Shown here piece by piece: positions 19,426 to 28,332 of a stretch of DNA of 61,510 nucleotides. Every line of letters begins with the position of its first letter. Within the stretch, counting starts at the first letter, position 1. The notes beneath the pieces are model-generated. The model did not search any database. It was given only the letters and a program-made list of their open reading frames with translations, and was not told the origin of the DNA. The translations under genes were made by a program, and so were the position numbers. The DNA is from Candidatus Dechloromonas phosphorivorans (GTDB lineage: Bacteria; Pseudomonadota; Gammaproteobacteria; Burkholderiales; Rhodocyclaceae), in NCBI GenBank assembly GCA_016709495.1, contig JADJMS010000027.1:1-61510 (forward strand). Direction: 5' to 3'.

Positions 19426-20496
19426 ATGTGCACAGTTTGCGGATGCGGGGCAGGTGAAACCCGGATTGAGGGCGATGCTCACGAACATACCCACGTTCAT
19501 GCCGATGGCACGGTACACAGCCACAACCACCAGCACAGCCACGATCATGCCCATCCACATGACGCTGTTCCGGTTGCTGCGCATACACATGCACACCGCC
19601 ATGCAGATGGCAGCGAACACACGCATGACCACGTGCATAGTGGCGAACATCAGCACGATCACGCTGGTGCGCATCATCACCATGAGCACCTGGTTTCGGG
19701 TGATCTCGACTACGGCACCGGTCCAGCCCGGGCACACGCTCCAGGCATGAGCCAGTCACGCATGGTGCAGATCGAGCAGGATATTCTGTCCAAGAACAAC
19801 GCCTATGCCAGCGCCAATCGCGCCTGGTTCGACGAGCGCGGCATTTTTGCGCTGAATCTGGTCTCCAGCCCCGGTTCGGGTAAGACCTCACTGCTCGTCA
19901 AGACCATAGAGCTGCTCAAGGCCGAGGTGGCGATCAGTGTCGTCGAAGGCGACCAGCAGACCTCGAACGACGCCGAACGCATCCGCGCCACGGGTGTTGC
20001 CGCCCTGCAGATCAATACCGGCAAAGGCTGCCATCTCGATGGCCACATGGTCGGCCATGCCATTCAGCGTATGAAGCCGGCTGATGAGTCGCTGTTTTTG
20101 ATCGAAAATGTCGGCAATCTGGTCTGCCCGGCAGCGTTTGATCTCGGCGAACACCACAAGGTTGCCATCCTCTCGGTGACGGAAGGTGAAGACAAACCGC
20201 TCAAATACCCGGATATGTTTGCTGCAGCCGATGTCATGTTGCTTAACAAATGTGATCTGCTGCCCTACCTCGAATTCGATGCCGATCTGGCCGAAGCCAA
20301 TGCGCGACGGGTCAATCCGCATCTGACCATCTTCCGCGTTTCGGCGAGCAGTGGTGACGGACTGTCGGCCTGGGTCTCGTGGATCAAGTCCGGTCTGGAA
20401 GCGCAACGCGCCAAGCGTGTCGAAACGGTCGATTCGCTAAAAGCACGGGTTGCCGAGCTGGAGCGCCAACTGGAGCAGACCCAGGCCGGAAAATGA
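19426..20496 (+). CDS. hypB: Hydrogenase nickel incorporation GTPase HypB, very His-rich
   Basis: 356 residues starting at the ATG after an AGGAGTC site. It begins MCTVCGCG, the high-affinity metal motif. A nickel-storage-type region follows with about 28 histidines between residues 20 and 90, unusually long. The GTPase domain has SSPGSGKTSLL (P loop), the metal site with KGCHLDGHM and NKCDLLPY (NKxD). A short predicted coiled coil (LKARVAELERQLEQ) extends the C-terminus beyond typical HypB. It couples GTP hydrolysis to nickel insertion. It overlaps hypF by 4 bp. Confidence 0.95.
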   Translation: MCTVCGCGAGETRIEGDAHEHTHVHADGTVHSHNHQHSHDHAHPHDAVPVAAHTHAHRHADGSEHTHDHVHSGEHQHDHAGAHHHHEHLVSGDLDYGTGPARAHAPGMSQSRMVQIEQDILSKNNAYASANRAWFDERGIFALNLVSSPGSGKTSLLVKTIELLKAEVAISVVEGDQQTSNDAERIRATGVAALQINTGKGCHLDGHMVGHAIQRMKPADESLFLIENVGNLVCPAAFDLGEHHKVAILSVTEGEDKPLKYPDMFAAADVMLLNKCDLLPYLEFDADLAEANARRVNPHLTIFRVSASSGDGLSAWVSWIKSGLEAQRAKRVETVDSLKARVAELERQLEQTQAGK

Positions 20497-22794
20497 CGGC
20501 GCGCCAGATACGCGTCCGTGGTTTGGTGCAAGGCGTCGGCTTTCGGCCCTACGTCTGGCGGCTGGCCAATGAGCTGGGCTTGAACGGCTGGGTGCGTAAC
20601 GATGGCGCGGGCGTGACTGTTGCGGTCGACGGTGACAAAGTGCCGGAATTTTTGGCGCGCCTGCCACAGGAAATTCCCCGGCTGGCGCGTATTGATGCCA
20701 TTGAGCACGAAGCGTTTGCCGTCGATGGCGCAGGATTTTCCATCATCGATAGCGTCGCCGGCGCGGTTGCCACCAGCATCGGGCCGGATGCGGCACTGTG
20801 CCCCGACTGCATCGCCGACATCTGCGACCCGAGCAACCGGCGCTGGCGCTATCCGTTTACGACATGTACCCACTGTGGCCCGCGCTACACCGTCAGTCGG
20901 CGCATCCCATATGACCGCGCGCAAACCAGCCTGGCACCCTTCGCGCTCTGTGCTCCCTGCGCCACCGAATATACCGTGCCCTCCGATCGCCGCTTTCATG
21001 CCGAAACCACCTGTTGCCCGGATTGTGGCCCGCAACTGAGCCTGCATGACGCCGCTGGTCAAGTGATCGGTGGCGATCCGCTCGCTGAAACCCTGCGCCT
21101 GTTACGCGCCGGAAAAATTGTCGCACTCAAGGGCTTGGGCGGTTTTCATCTCGCCTGTGATGCGCGCAATGCACAGGCGGTGGGCGAGTTGCGCCAGCGC
21201 AAGCTGCGCGAGGAAAAGCCCTTCGCCGTGATGGCGCTCAACCCGGCCTCGCTGGCTGCCTACGCGACGCTATCCCCAGCTGATGTCGAGTTGTTGAGCA
21301 GCGCGGCGGCGCCTATCGTCCTGTGCGCCAAGGGGGTTGGAGAATTGCCGGGGATCGCGCCGGGCCTGGCCGAAATTGGCCTCATGCTGCCCGCTACACC
21401 GCTGCACTTGCTGCTCTGGCACGAAGCGGCTGGGCGTCCGGCGGGAACGGACTGGCTGCAACCAGCCGATGAATTGTTGCTGGTCATGACCAGCGCCAAC
21501 CCGCATGGCGAGCCGCTGGTCATCGGCAATGATGAAGCGCTGGTGCGTTTGTCAGGGATTGCCGATGCCTATTTGCTGCATGACCGCGCTATTGTTGTAC
21601 GCTGCGATGACTCCGTACTTCGCAGTGGCCCCTCCTTGATCCGCCGGGCGCGTGGCTATGTGCCGGTGCCGGTTGCGCTAAAGCAAAATGGGCCGACGGT
21701 CTTGGCCTTGGGTGGCTACCTGAAAAACACCGTTTGCGTGATGAAAGGCAAGGAAGCCTTCTTGTCGCAGCATATTGGTGGTCTTGAGAACGCGGCAGCC
21801 ATCGCCTTTCTTGAGGAGAGCGTCGCCCATTTGCTCGCCATCCTCGACGTCAAGCCCGATCTGATTGCCCACGACCTGCACCCGGATTTTCCATCGACCC
21901 ATCAGGCCTTGCGTGTGGCCGGCGAACTCGGTATTCCGGCGCTCGCCGTCGGGCACCATCACGCCCACATTGCTGCTATTTGTGCCGAACATGGCGTTAA
22001 AGAGCCAATAATTGGTTTGGCCATCGATGGCGTCGGTCTGGGGGCGGATGGCGGAGCATGGGGGCGAACTGCTACGTGTTGATGGCGCGCAGTGTCAGCG
22101 GATAGGTCATTTGACCGAACTCAACCTGCCCGGTGGTGATCGCGCCGCCCGCGAGCCATGGCGCATGGCGGTTTCAGTCCTGCAGGGCATGGGCCTCGGG
22201 CACCGGATCGCCGGCTGGCAGCAAAAGCACTATCCGGGGCGTGAGGCCGGGCCGCTACTCACCATGCTGGCGCGCAAGCTGCGCTGCCCGCCGACAACCA
22301 GCATGGGCCGCTTGTTCGATGCCGCTGCCGGCCTGCTCGGCTTGCGGGCGGAGTCGCATTTCGAGGGGCAAGCGGCGATGGAGCTTGAGAGCCTGGCGGC
22401 AAGGCATGGCCAGGTGGCGCCGATGGCAGGCGGCATGGTGTTGCAGGCTAGCGGCCCGGATTTTTCGCCTTTGCTGGCGGCTCTGCTTGATTGTGACGAT
22501 GCCGCTTATGGTGCGGCACTATTTCATGCCACGCTGGCCGCGGGCTTGAGTGAATGGATAAATGTTGCGGTCGACCGCGAAAAACTGACAAAAATTGCTA
22601 TTGGTGGCGGTTGCGCAATGAATCGCATCTTGATGTCGGCTCTGGCCGAAACATTGGGCGGCACGGGTGTTACCCTGCTCGAAGCGCAACAAGTGCCAGC
22701 TAATGATGGCGGTTTGTCGCTAGGTCAGGCATGGGTTGCCCGCTGTGCCTGGAAAGACGGATTTTTTGAAAATGTCGCAGACCATGCAGCCTGA
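20493..22794 (+). CDS. hypF: Carbamoyltransferase HypF, one frameshift
   Basis: Makes the thiocarbamate on HypE from carbamoyl phosphate for cyanide ligands. Domain order: acylphosphatase (RGLVQGVGFRPYVWRLA), two zinc fingers (CPDC..CTHCG, CAPC..CPDCG), YrdC-like and Kae1-like (HHHAHIAAICAEHG, GIAIGGGCAMN-like block). The frame breaks at a G5 run, 22059-22063; one added G restores GAWGGELLRV and a protein of about 767 residues, the normal length. This is probably a sequencing error because hypF is required for all hydrogenases here. The ATG overlaps the hypB stop. Confidence 0.92.
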
Positions 22795-23290
22795 AACCGC
22801 TTACTCAGCCATTCGAGAACACAACCCGAGTAGCGTTCTTGAGGCGCATTTCCATCAATTTTGGGCGGCGCGTGGGGATGACTTTCCGGTGGTGAATCCA
22901 AAATTGGCAATCAAGGCCATCGGCTTTGCCCGCGTTCAGGGCGACTGGGTGGGCGTCATGGTAACGCCGTGGTTTGTTCAACTGATGTTGCTGGCGGGCG
23001 GCGGTACGCTGTGGGGCGATATTCCCGTTGGCCAACGCCGCTACCTCGATTTGCCCGGTGCCACCCTGCCTTTCACGGCTGCCGAAGTCATGGGCATCGG
23101 AGCCTATCAATATTCGCCACTGCTGGCTCAAATCAGCGAGGCTGAAGATATGCTTGCCGCGCAGCGCGTGGCGGATGATGCCCTGCAAGCGATATTGCAT
23201 CTGCCGGGCGAAATGGCAGCTTCCGACGACGAGGCGAGGGGTTTTTCAAGACGCGGCTTTTTCCGGCGCCTGGCCGGCAAGCGCGACTGA
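22772..23290 (+). CDS. Second HybE/HupJ-family hydrogenase chaperone
   Basis: 172 residues from the ATG at 22772, overlapping the hypF end by 23 bp. HybE-like core: GFARVQGDWVGVMVTPWFVQLMLLAGGG and MGIGAYQYSPLLAQISEAEDMLAAQRVADDALQAIL. It is a paralogue of hoxT in the same gene series. It also ends in a basic twin-arginine-like tail, SRRGFFRRLAGKRD. The client is unknown; one copy may serve HoxK and the other a different step or the large subunit. Confidence 0.85.
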   Translation: MSQTMQPETAYSAIREHNPSSVLEAHFHQFWAARGDDFPVVNPKLAIKAIGFARVQGDWVGVMVTPWFVQLMLLAGGGTLWGDIPVGQRRYLDLPGATLPFTAAEVMGIGAYQYSPLLAQISEAEDMLAAQRVADDALQAILHLPGEMAASDDEARGFSRRGFFRRLAGKRD

Positions 23291-23307
23291 AGCGAAAGGA
23301 GTAAAAA

Positions 23308-23547
23308 ATGTGTCTGGCGATACCTGCCCAAGTAGTCGAACTACGTGACGGCGACAACGCGGTTGTTGACCTTGCCGGGGTGCGCAAGGAAATCTCGTTG
23401 GCGCTGGTCGAAAATATTGAAATTGGCGACTACGTCATCGTACATGTTGGCTACGCGCTGAATAAACTCGATCCGGAAGAAGCCGCCAAGACCCTGGAAC
23501 TGTTTGCCGAAATTGGTCAGTTGGGTGACGATACGACGGTCCATTGA
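23308..23547 (+). CDS. hypC: Hydrogenase maturation chaperone HypC
   Basis: 79 residues starting MCLAIPAQVVEL with Cys2. It carries the Fe(CN)2CO moiety with HypD and hands it to the large subunit. A ribosome site (AAAGGAG) precedes the ATG. The stop overlaps the hypD start (TGATG). It is shorter than its paralogue HoxL. Confidence 0.96.
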   Translation: MCLAIPAQVVELRDGDNAVVDLAGVRKEISLALVENIEIGDYVIVHVGYALNKLDPEEAAKTLELFAEIGQLGDDTTVH

Positions 23548-24674
23548 TGAAATATATCGACGAATTCCGCGACGGCGAGGTAGCCAAAGGCTTGGCCGAG
23601 GCCATCCGCCGCGAAGCCAACCCCGAGCGCCGCTACCATTTCATGGAATTCTGCGGCGGCCACACGCACGCCATTTCACGCTATGGCGTGTCTGATCTGC
23701 TGCCGGATAACGTCAGGATGATTCACGGCCCGGGTTGCCCGGTTTGCGTGCTGCCAATCGGGCGCGTCGATCAGGCCATCCGTCTGGCGCTCGAACAGGG
23801 CGTCACGCTTTGTACTTACGGTGATTGCCTGCGCGTGCCCGCCTCCGATGGTTTGTCGCTGATGAAAGCCAAGGCGCGTGGCGGCGACATTCGCATGGTG
23901 TACTCGAGTGCTGATGCCGTGGCTTTGGCGCAAAAGTACCCGGAAAAGCAGGTCGTATTTTTTGCCATAGGTTTTGAGACAACGACACCGCCGACCGCTG
24001 TTGCTATCAAGCAGGCTGCAGCGCTTGGGCTGAAAAACTTTTCCGTGTTGTGCTGCCATGTGCTGACGCCATCGGCCATTTCCAGCATTCTCGAATCGCC
24101 GGAAGTGCGCCAATGGGGCACCGTGCCGCTCGACGGCTTCATCGGCCCGGCTCATGTTTCGACCATTATTGGCAGTCGACCGTACGAATTCTTCGCCGAG
24201 GAATACCGCAAGCCCGTCGTAATCGCCGGTTTTGAGCCGCTCGATGTGATGCAGGCGATCCGCATGTTGATTTGCCAGGTCAACGAAGGGCGCGCTGAAG
24301 TCGAAAACGAATTCTCGCGGGCGGTTGATCGTGAAGGTAACCTCAAGGCGCAGAACTTGGTTGCCGAGGTGTTCGAGATGCGCAAGCAGTTTGAATGGCG
24401 CGGTTTGAATGTCCTGCCCTATTCTGCCTTGCGCATTCGCAGCCATTTCGCCGAATTTGATGCTGAAAAACTCTTTTCTTTGAGTTATCAGCCGGTGGCT
24501 GACCACAAGGCTTGCGAGTGTGGGGCGATTTTGCGTGGGGTTAAGAGGCCGCAGGACTGCAAGCTGTTTGGCACGGTTTGTACGCCGGAGAATGCGGTTG
24601 GATCGTGCATGGTGTCATCGGAAGGGGCTTGTGCCGCTCACTATACGTATGGACGTTACAAGGATGTGGCGTGA
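23547..24674 (+). CDS. hypD: Fe-(CN)2CO scaffold protein HypD
   Basis: 375 residues. It has the signatures FCGGHTHAISRYG, HGPGCPVCVLP, GFETTTPPTA and the C-terminal cysteine cluster for a 4Fe-4S centre (CECGAILRG..CKLFGTVCTPENAVGSCMVSSEGAC). HypD assembles the iron with its CN and CO ligands in complex with HypC. It is coupled to hypC and to the next gene (GTGA). Confidence 0.96.
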   Translation: MKYIDEFRDGEVAKGLAEAIRREANPERRYHFMEFCGGHTHAISRYGVSDLLPDNVRMIHGPGCPVCVLPIGRVDQAIRLALEQGVTLCTYGDCLRVPASDGLSLMKAKARGGDIRMVYSSADAVALAQKYPEKQVVFFAIGFETTTPPTAVAIKQAAALGLKNFSVLCCHVLTPSAISSILESPEVRQWGTVPLDGFIGPAHVSTIIGSRPYEFFAEEYRKPVVIAGFEPLDVMQAIRMLICQVNEGRAEVENEFSRAVDREGNLKAQNLVAEVFEMRKQFEWRGLNVLPYSALRIRSHFAEFDAEKLFSLSYQPVADHKACECGAILRGVKRPQDCKLFGTVCTPENAVGSCMVSSEGACAAHYTYGRYKDVA

Positions 24675-25219
24675 GACTTGGTGAAAGCGTCATCGATGAT
24701 GAAGATGCCTGGAAGTCGGTCTCCGGAACGGCGTTTGGGGGTGTGTTGCTTGCGACGCTCGTCATACTGATTATTCACGGTGCTTCACGTGATGGCTGGG
24801 TGCCGATTCTGGACAGCGCCAATCTGGCTCTGCATGAAGCCGGTCATCCCCTGGTTGGTATTTTCAGTGATCGATTGATGGTTTATGGCGGCACGCTCTT
24901 TCAATTGATTTTCCCGATTACCGTTGTCTTCCATTTTTCGCGCCAGAGGGAGCCGGCTGGTTTCGTCATCGGGTTGGTCTGGCTGGGTGAAAACCTGCTG
25001 AATATCGCGCGCTACATGGCAGATGCCCGCGCTCAGGAGCTGCCACTGGTTGGCGGGGGCGAGCATGACTGGACCGAAATATTCATGCGTTGGGGCGTGC
25101 TGGCCAAGGACGTAAAAATTGCCGGCCTGACTCGTTGGCTTGCCTATGTGCTGATGCTGGGTGCTTTGGTCTGGCTTTGGCGACGCTATAAAACACAGAA
25201 AAATGCGGAGATGATATGA
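24671..25219 (+). CDS. Membrane protein with HEAGH zinc-protease-like motif, unknown function
   Basis: 182 residues from a GTG overlapping the hypD stop; the end overlaps hypE (ATGA). About four membrane segments are seen (residues about 20-38, 74-92, 95-115 and 155-172). ALHEAGHPLVG (near residue 54) is an HExxH metal site like those of membrane-embedded M50-type metalloproteases. A conserved-looking NLLNIARYMADARAQELPL lies after the third segment and could supply a third ligand. It is not a named hyp/hox gene that I recognise. Translational coupling on both sides argues for a role in hydrogenase biogenesis, perhaps proteolysis or metal handling at the membrane. Function is inferred from motif and context only. 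Confidence 0.8.
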   Translation: MRLGESVIDDEDAWKSVSGTAFGGVLLATLVILIIHGASRDGWVPILDSANLALHEAGHPLVGIFSDRLMVYGGTLFQLIFPITVVFHFSRQREPAGFVIGLVWLGENLLNIARYMADARAQELPLVGGGEHDWTEIFMRWGVLAKDVKIAGLTRWLAYVLMLGALVWLWRRYKTQKNAEMI

Positions 25220-26274
25220 GCGAGAGCAAGGTTCGTACGGGCTACGTCCGACCACTCGACATCAAGCACGGCCAGGTTGACATGGCGCACGGCTCAGGTG
25301 GCCGGGCGATGGCGCAGCTAATCGAGGAGCTGTTTGCCAAATACCTTGGCAACGAATACCTGGCTCAGGGCGATGATGGTGCCCTGCTGCCAGCGCCGGG
25401 CGCGGGCAAGCTAGTGATGGCTACCGACTGCCATGTCGTTTCCCCGCTTTTTTTTCCCGGCGGTGATATTGGTTGTCTGTCGGTGCATGGCACGATCAAC
25501 GATGTGGCGATGATGGGTGCCCAACCTTTATGGCTGGCGGCTGGCTTCATCCTCGAAGAGGGCTTTAAGCTCGCCGATCTGGCGCGCATCGTGCAGAGTA
25601 TGGCGGCGGCGGCGAAGGCGGCGGGGGTGCCGGTCGTGACCGGCGATACCAAGGTGGTCGAGCGCGGCAAGGCCGATGGCGTTTTCATCACTACCACCGG
25701 CGTCGGGGTTGTGGTGCCGGGCATGGAACTCTCCGGCAACAAGGCGCGGCCGGGTGATGTGATTCTGCTTTCCGGTACGCTGGGCGATCATGGCATGGCG
25801 ATCATGGCCGAGCGTGAGAGCCTGGGTTTTGAGTCGCCTATTGTTTCCGATACGGCGGCGCTGCATGGTCTGATTGCGGCAATGCGGGCCAGCGGGGCGG
25901 ATATTCATGTGTTGCGTGACCCGACGCGCGGTGGTTTGGCGACGACGCTCAACGAAATCGCCAAACAAAGCGGGGTTGGGATGATGTTGCAGGAGAAAGC
26001 CTTGCCGGTACTGCCAGCCGTCGATGCCGCCTGTGAATTCCTCGGTCTGGATCCGCTTTATGTGGCTAATGAAGGAAAATTGGTAGCGATCTGCGCCGAA
26101 AGTGATGCGGAAAAGCTATTGGCGACGATGCGAGCGCATCCCTTGGGGGTGAATGCGGCGATCGTTGGCGCGGTGCATGAAGACGCCCATCATTTTGTGC
26201 AGATGACCACCGGTTTCGGCGGCAAGCGCATCGTCGATTGGTTAAGCGGCGAGCAATTGCCGCGTATTTGTTGA
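25216..26274 (+). CDS. hypE: Hydrogenase maturation factor HypE
   Basis: 352 residues. PurM-like ATPase that dehydrates the carbamoyl group on its C-terminal cysteine to thiocyanate. The ending PRIC is the modified tail. HGSGGRAMAQLIEELF and LRDPTRGGLATTLNEIA are family motifs. It is coupled to the HEAGH membrane gene and ends just before a small convergent gene. Confidence 0.96.
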   Translation: MSESKVRTGYVRPLDIKHGQVDMAHGSGGRAMAQLIEELFAKYLGNEYLAQGDDGALLPAPGAGKLVMATDCHVVSPLFFPGGDIGCLSVHGTINDVAMMGAQPLWLAAGFILEEGFKLADLARIVQSMAAAAKAAGVPVVTGDTKVVERGKADGVFITTTGVGVVVPGMELSGNKARPGDVILLSGTLGDHGMAIMAERESLGFESPIVSDTAALHGLIAAMRASGADIHVLRDPTRGGLATTLNEIAKQSGVGMMLQEKALPVLPAVDAACEFLGLDPLYVANEGKLVAICAESDAEKLLATMRAHPLGVNAAIVGAVHEDAHHFVQMTTGFGGKRIVDWLSGEQLPRIC

Positions 26275-26284
26275 TGGAAGCGAT

Positions 26285-26491
26285 TTAATGGCGCAGGGCA
26301 ATGACCAGAGAGCGGACTTCACCCACTTCGGCGATAACCAGCGCGCGGGCATCGTCCATGTCGTCGGCGTTGCGCACATGAAAAAGATCACTGCTACCGT
26401 CAAAGTAACGAATAGCTGCGGTGTATTCAGGCCGCGGAGCGGGTTTGGAGCGAGTGCTGCGGGCCGTTGCTGGTTTGCGTTGCGCGTGCAT
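26285..26491 (-). CDS. Small protein of unknown function
   Basis: 68 residues from the ATG at 26491 (MHAQRKPATARSTRSK), which has a GGGGAT ribosome site; an upstream in-frame ATG at 26542 would add 17 residues. A basic, Arg/Lys-rich N-terminus is followed by a compact alpha/beta-like part (AAIRYFDGSSDLFHVRNADDMDDARALVIAEVGEVRSLVIAL). It is convergent with hypE with an 11-bp gap. No family is recognised. Opposite orientation suggests it is not part of the hydrogenase operon. Confidence 0.6.
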   Translation of the reverse strand: MHAQRKPATARSTRSKPAPRPEYTAAIRYFDGSSDLFHVRNADDMDDARALVIAEVGEVRSLVIALRH

Positions 26492-26655
26492 TTTTACATC
26501 CCCTTTGCTTTGTTGCAGTGCATCGTAAACAAACTTAAGCATTTGAAAAATATGGCAAAGGTGATAGTTTTATGCAGCATGAAAAGTTCCTGCCTGCCAA
26601 GCCTTGTATTGCCGTTATCTAATGCACTGGCATAGAACATAAAAACCCGATCGGT

Positions 26656-28332
26656 ATGCGAATTCTTTTCCTCACACACAGTTTCAACAGCCTGACGCAA
26701 CGCTTGTATTGCGAATTGAGTCAGCTCGGCCATCAGATCAGTATTGAGTTCGACATCACCGATTCGGTTAGTGAAGAGGCGGTGTTTTTGTTCAAGCCGG
26801 ATCTGATTCTCGCGCCGTTTCTCAAACGGGCGATTCCCGAATCTATCTGGTCGCGCCATCTTTGCCTGGTCGTCCATCCTGGTATCGTCGGTGACCGTGG
26901 CCCATCCGCGCTGGATTGGGCGATACAGAATGGTGCGCGGGAATGGGGCGTGACGGTCTTGCAGGCCGAAGCCGAAATGGATGCTGGCCCGGTCTGGGCG
27001 TCAGCCAACTTCCCGCTGCGCCAAGAAAAAAAATCGTCGATTTACCGCAACGAAACCACAGAAGCAGTGGTTCAGGCAGTCATTGTTACGGTCAACCGCG
27101 TAAACGGCGGAAATTTTCAGCCGCTGCGCGTAGCGGGGCAAGCGCATGAGTTGATGAAACAGAAAGACCGCGCCATCAACTGGCAGACAGAAACCAGCGC
27201 CGTCATCCTAGCCAAACTGAATGCTGCCGATGGCTTTCCCGGCATCGCCAACGAGTTGTTCGGCCAGCCCTGCCATCTTTTCGATGCCTGGCCGGAGGCA
27301 ATGCTAAAAGGTGAGCCGGGCAGCCTGCTCGGTTATCGTGAAACGGCAATCTGCCGGGCGACGGTGGATGGTGCCCTGTGGATCGGCCATGTCAAAAAGC
27401 CGGCTGGGATCAAGCTGCCCGCCACGCAGGCTTTTCCTGAGGCGCTGGCCTTGCCGGAGCTGCCTTTGGCAGACTACGGGAAGTCAGCGCACGCCACCTG
27501 GCAGGACATCGCCTATGAAGAAGTCGCCGGTGTCGGTTTCCTCAGTTTTGAGTTCTACAACGGCGCGATGAGTACGCGGCAGTGCCAGCGCCTGACGGCC
27601 GCTTTTCTGTGGGCGAGCAGTCGGCCGACGCGGGTGATTGTGCTACGTGGCGGCCGAGATTTCTGGTCGAACGGAGTTCATCTCAACACCATCGAGGCGG
27701 CAGAAAGCCCATCGGACGAATCATGGGCCAATATCAACGCCATCGATGATCTGGCCGAAGCCATATTGCGCTGCGAAACGCAGTTGACCGTAGCCGCTGT
27801 CGGCGGCAACACCGGCGCCGGCGGCTGTTTTCTGGCACGTGCTGCCGATCAGGTTTGGGTGCGCGATGGCGTCATGCTCAACCCGCACTATAAAAACATG
27901 GGCAACCTGTTCGGTTCGGAGTTCTGGACTTACCTGCTGCCGCCACGGGTGGGCGATGCGGGCGCGCAAGCCATCATGCGCCATCGCTTGCCGATGACGG
28001 CTCAGGCTGCGGTCAGGCTGGGCTTTTATGACTCCTGCCTGCCCGGTCCCGGTTTTACCGTCGATGTCGCCCGGCGGGCGGCAGAGCTGGCTGGCGCGGA
28101 CGACTTTGCTGCGCAACTGGCAGAGAAGCAGGCCAAGCGTCAGGCCGATGAAGCCGCCAAGCCCTTGGCCGACTACCGTGCGGAAGAACTCAAGGAAATG
28201 CGACGCAATTTTTACGGTTTTGATCCTTCGTACCATGTCGCACGCTATCATTTTGTCACGCGCACCTTGCATTCCTGGACGCCGCGCCACCTTGCCCGAC
28301 ACCGTGATCTAGACTGGGAAATTACACAATGA
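26656..28332 (+). CDS. hoxX: HypX/HoxX, CO-forming hydrogenase maturation enzyme
   Basis: 558 residues. The N-terminal formyl-transferase-like domain (HPGIVGDRGPSALDWAIQNG) takes formyl from formyl-tetrahydrofolate. The C-terminal enoyl-CoA-hydratase-like domain (LRGGRDFWSNGVHLNTIEA, GNTGAGGCFLARAADQVWVRDGV) releases CO for the active-site iron. HypX is typical of organisms that make hydrogenase in air. A 164-bp gap upstream after the small gene may hold its own promoter. It overlaps hoxA (ATGA). It contains one exact 12-mer at 27085-27096 and a one-mismatch copy at 27783-27794. Confidence 0.94.
   Translation: MRILFLTHSFNSLTQRLYCELSQLGHQISIEFDITDSVSEEAVFLFKPDLILAPFLKRAIPESIWSRHLCLVVHPGIVGDRGPSALDWAIQNGAREWGVTVLQAEAEMDAGPVWASANFPLRQEKKSSIYRNETTEAVVQAVIVTVNRVNGGNFQPLRVAGQAHELMKQKDRAINWQTETSAVILAKLNAADGFPGIANELFGQPCHLFDAWPEAMLKGEPGSLLGYRETAICRATVDGALWIGHVKKPAGIKLPATQAFPEALALPELPLADYGKSAHATWQDIAYEEVAGVGFLSFEFYNGAMSTRQCQRLTAAFLWASSRPTRVIVLRGGRDFWSNGVHLNTIEAAESPSDESWANINAIDDLAEAILRCETQLTVAAVGGNTGAGGCFLARAADQVWVRDGVMLNPHYKNMGNLFGSEFWTYLLPPRVGDAGAQAIMRHRLPMTAQAAVRLGFYDSCLPGPGFTVDVARRAAELAGADDFAAQLAEKQAKRQADEAAKPLADYRAEELKEMRRNFYGFDPSYHVARYHFVTRTLHSWTPRHLARHRDLDWEITQ
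27085..27096 (-). repeat. Exact copy of the 12-mer GTTGACCGTAAC (in hoxX)
   Basis: Here the 12-mer is on the strand opposite the gene, so hoxX reads it as Val-Thr-Val-Asn, unlike the Val-Asp-Arg-Asn reading in hoxO. Confidence 0.75.
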
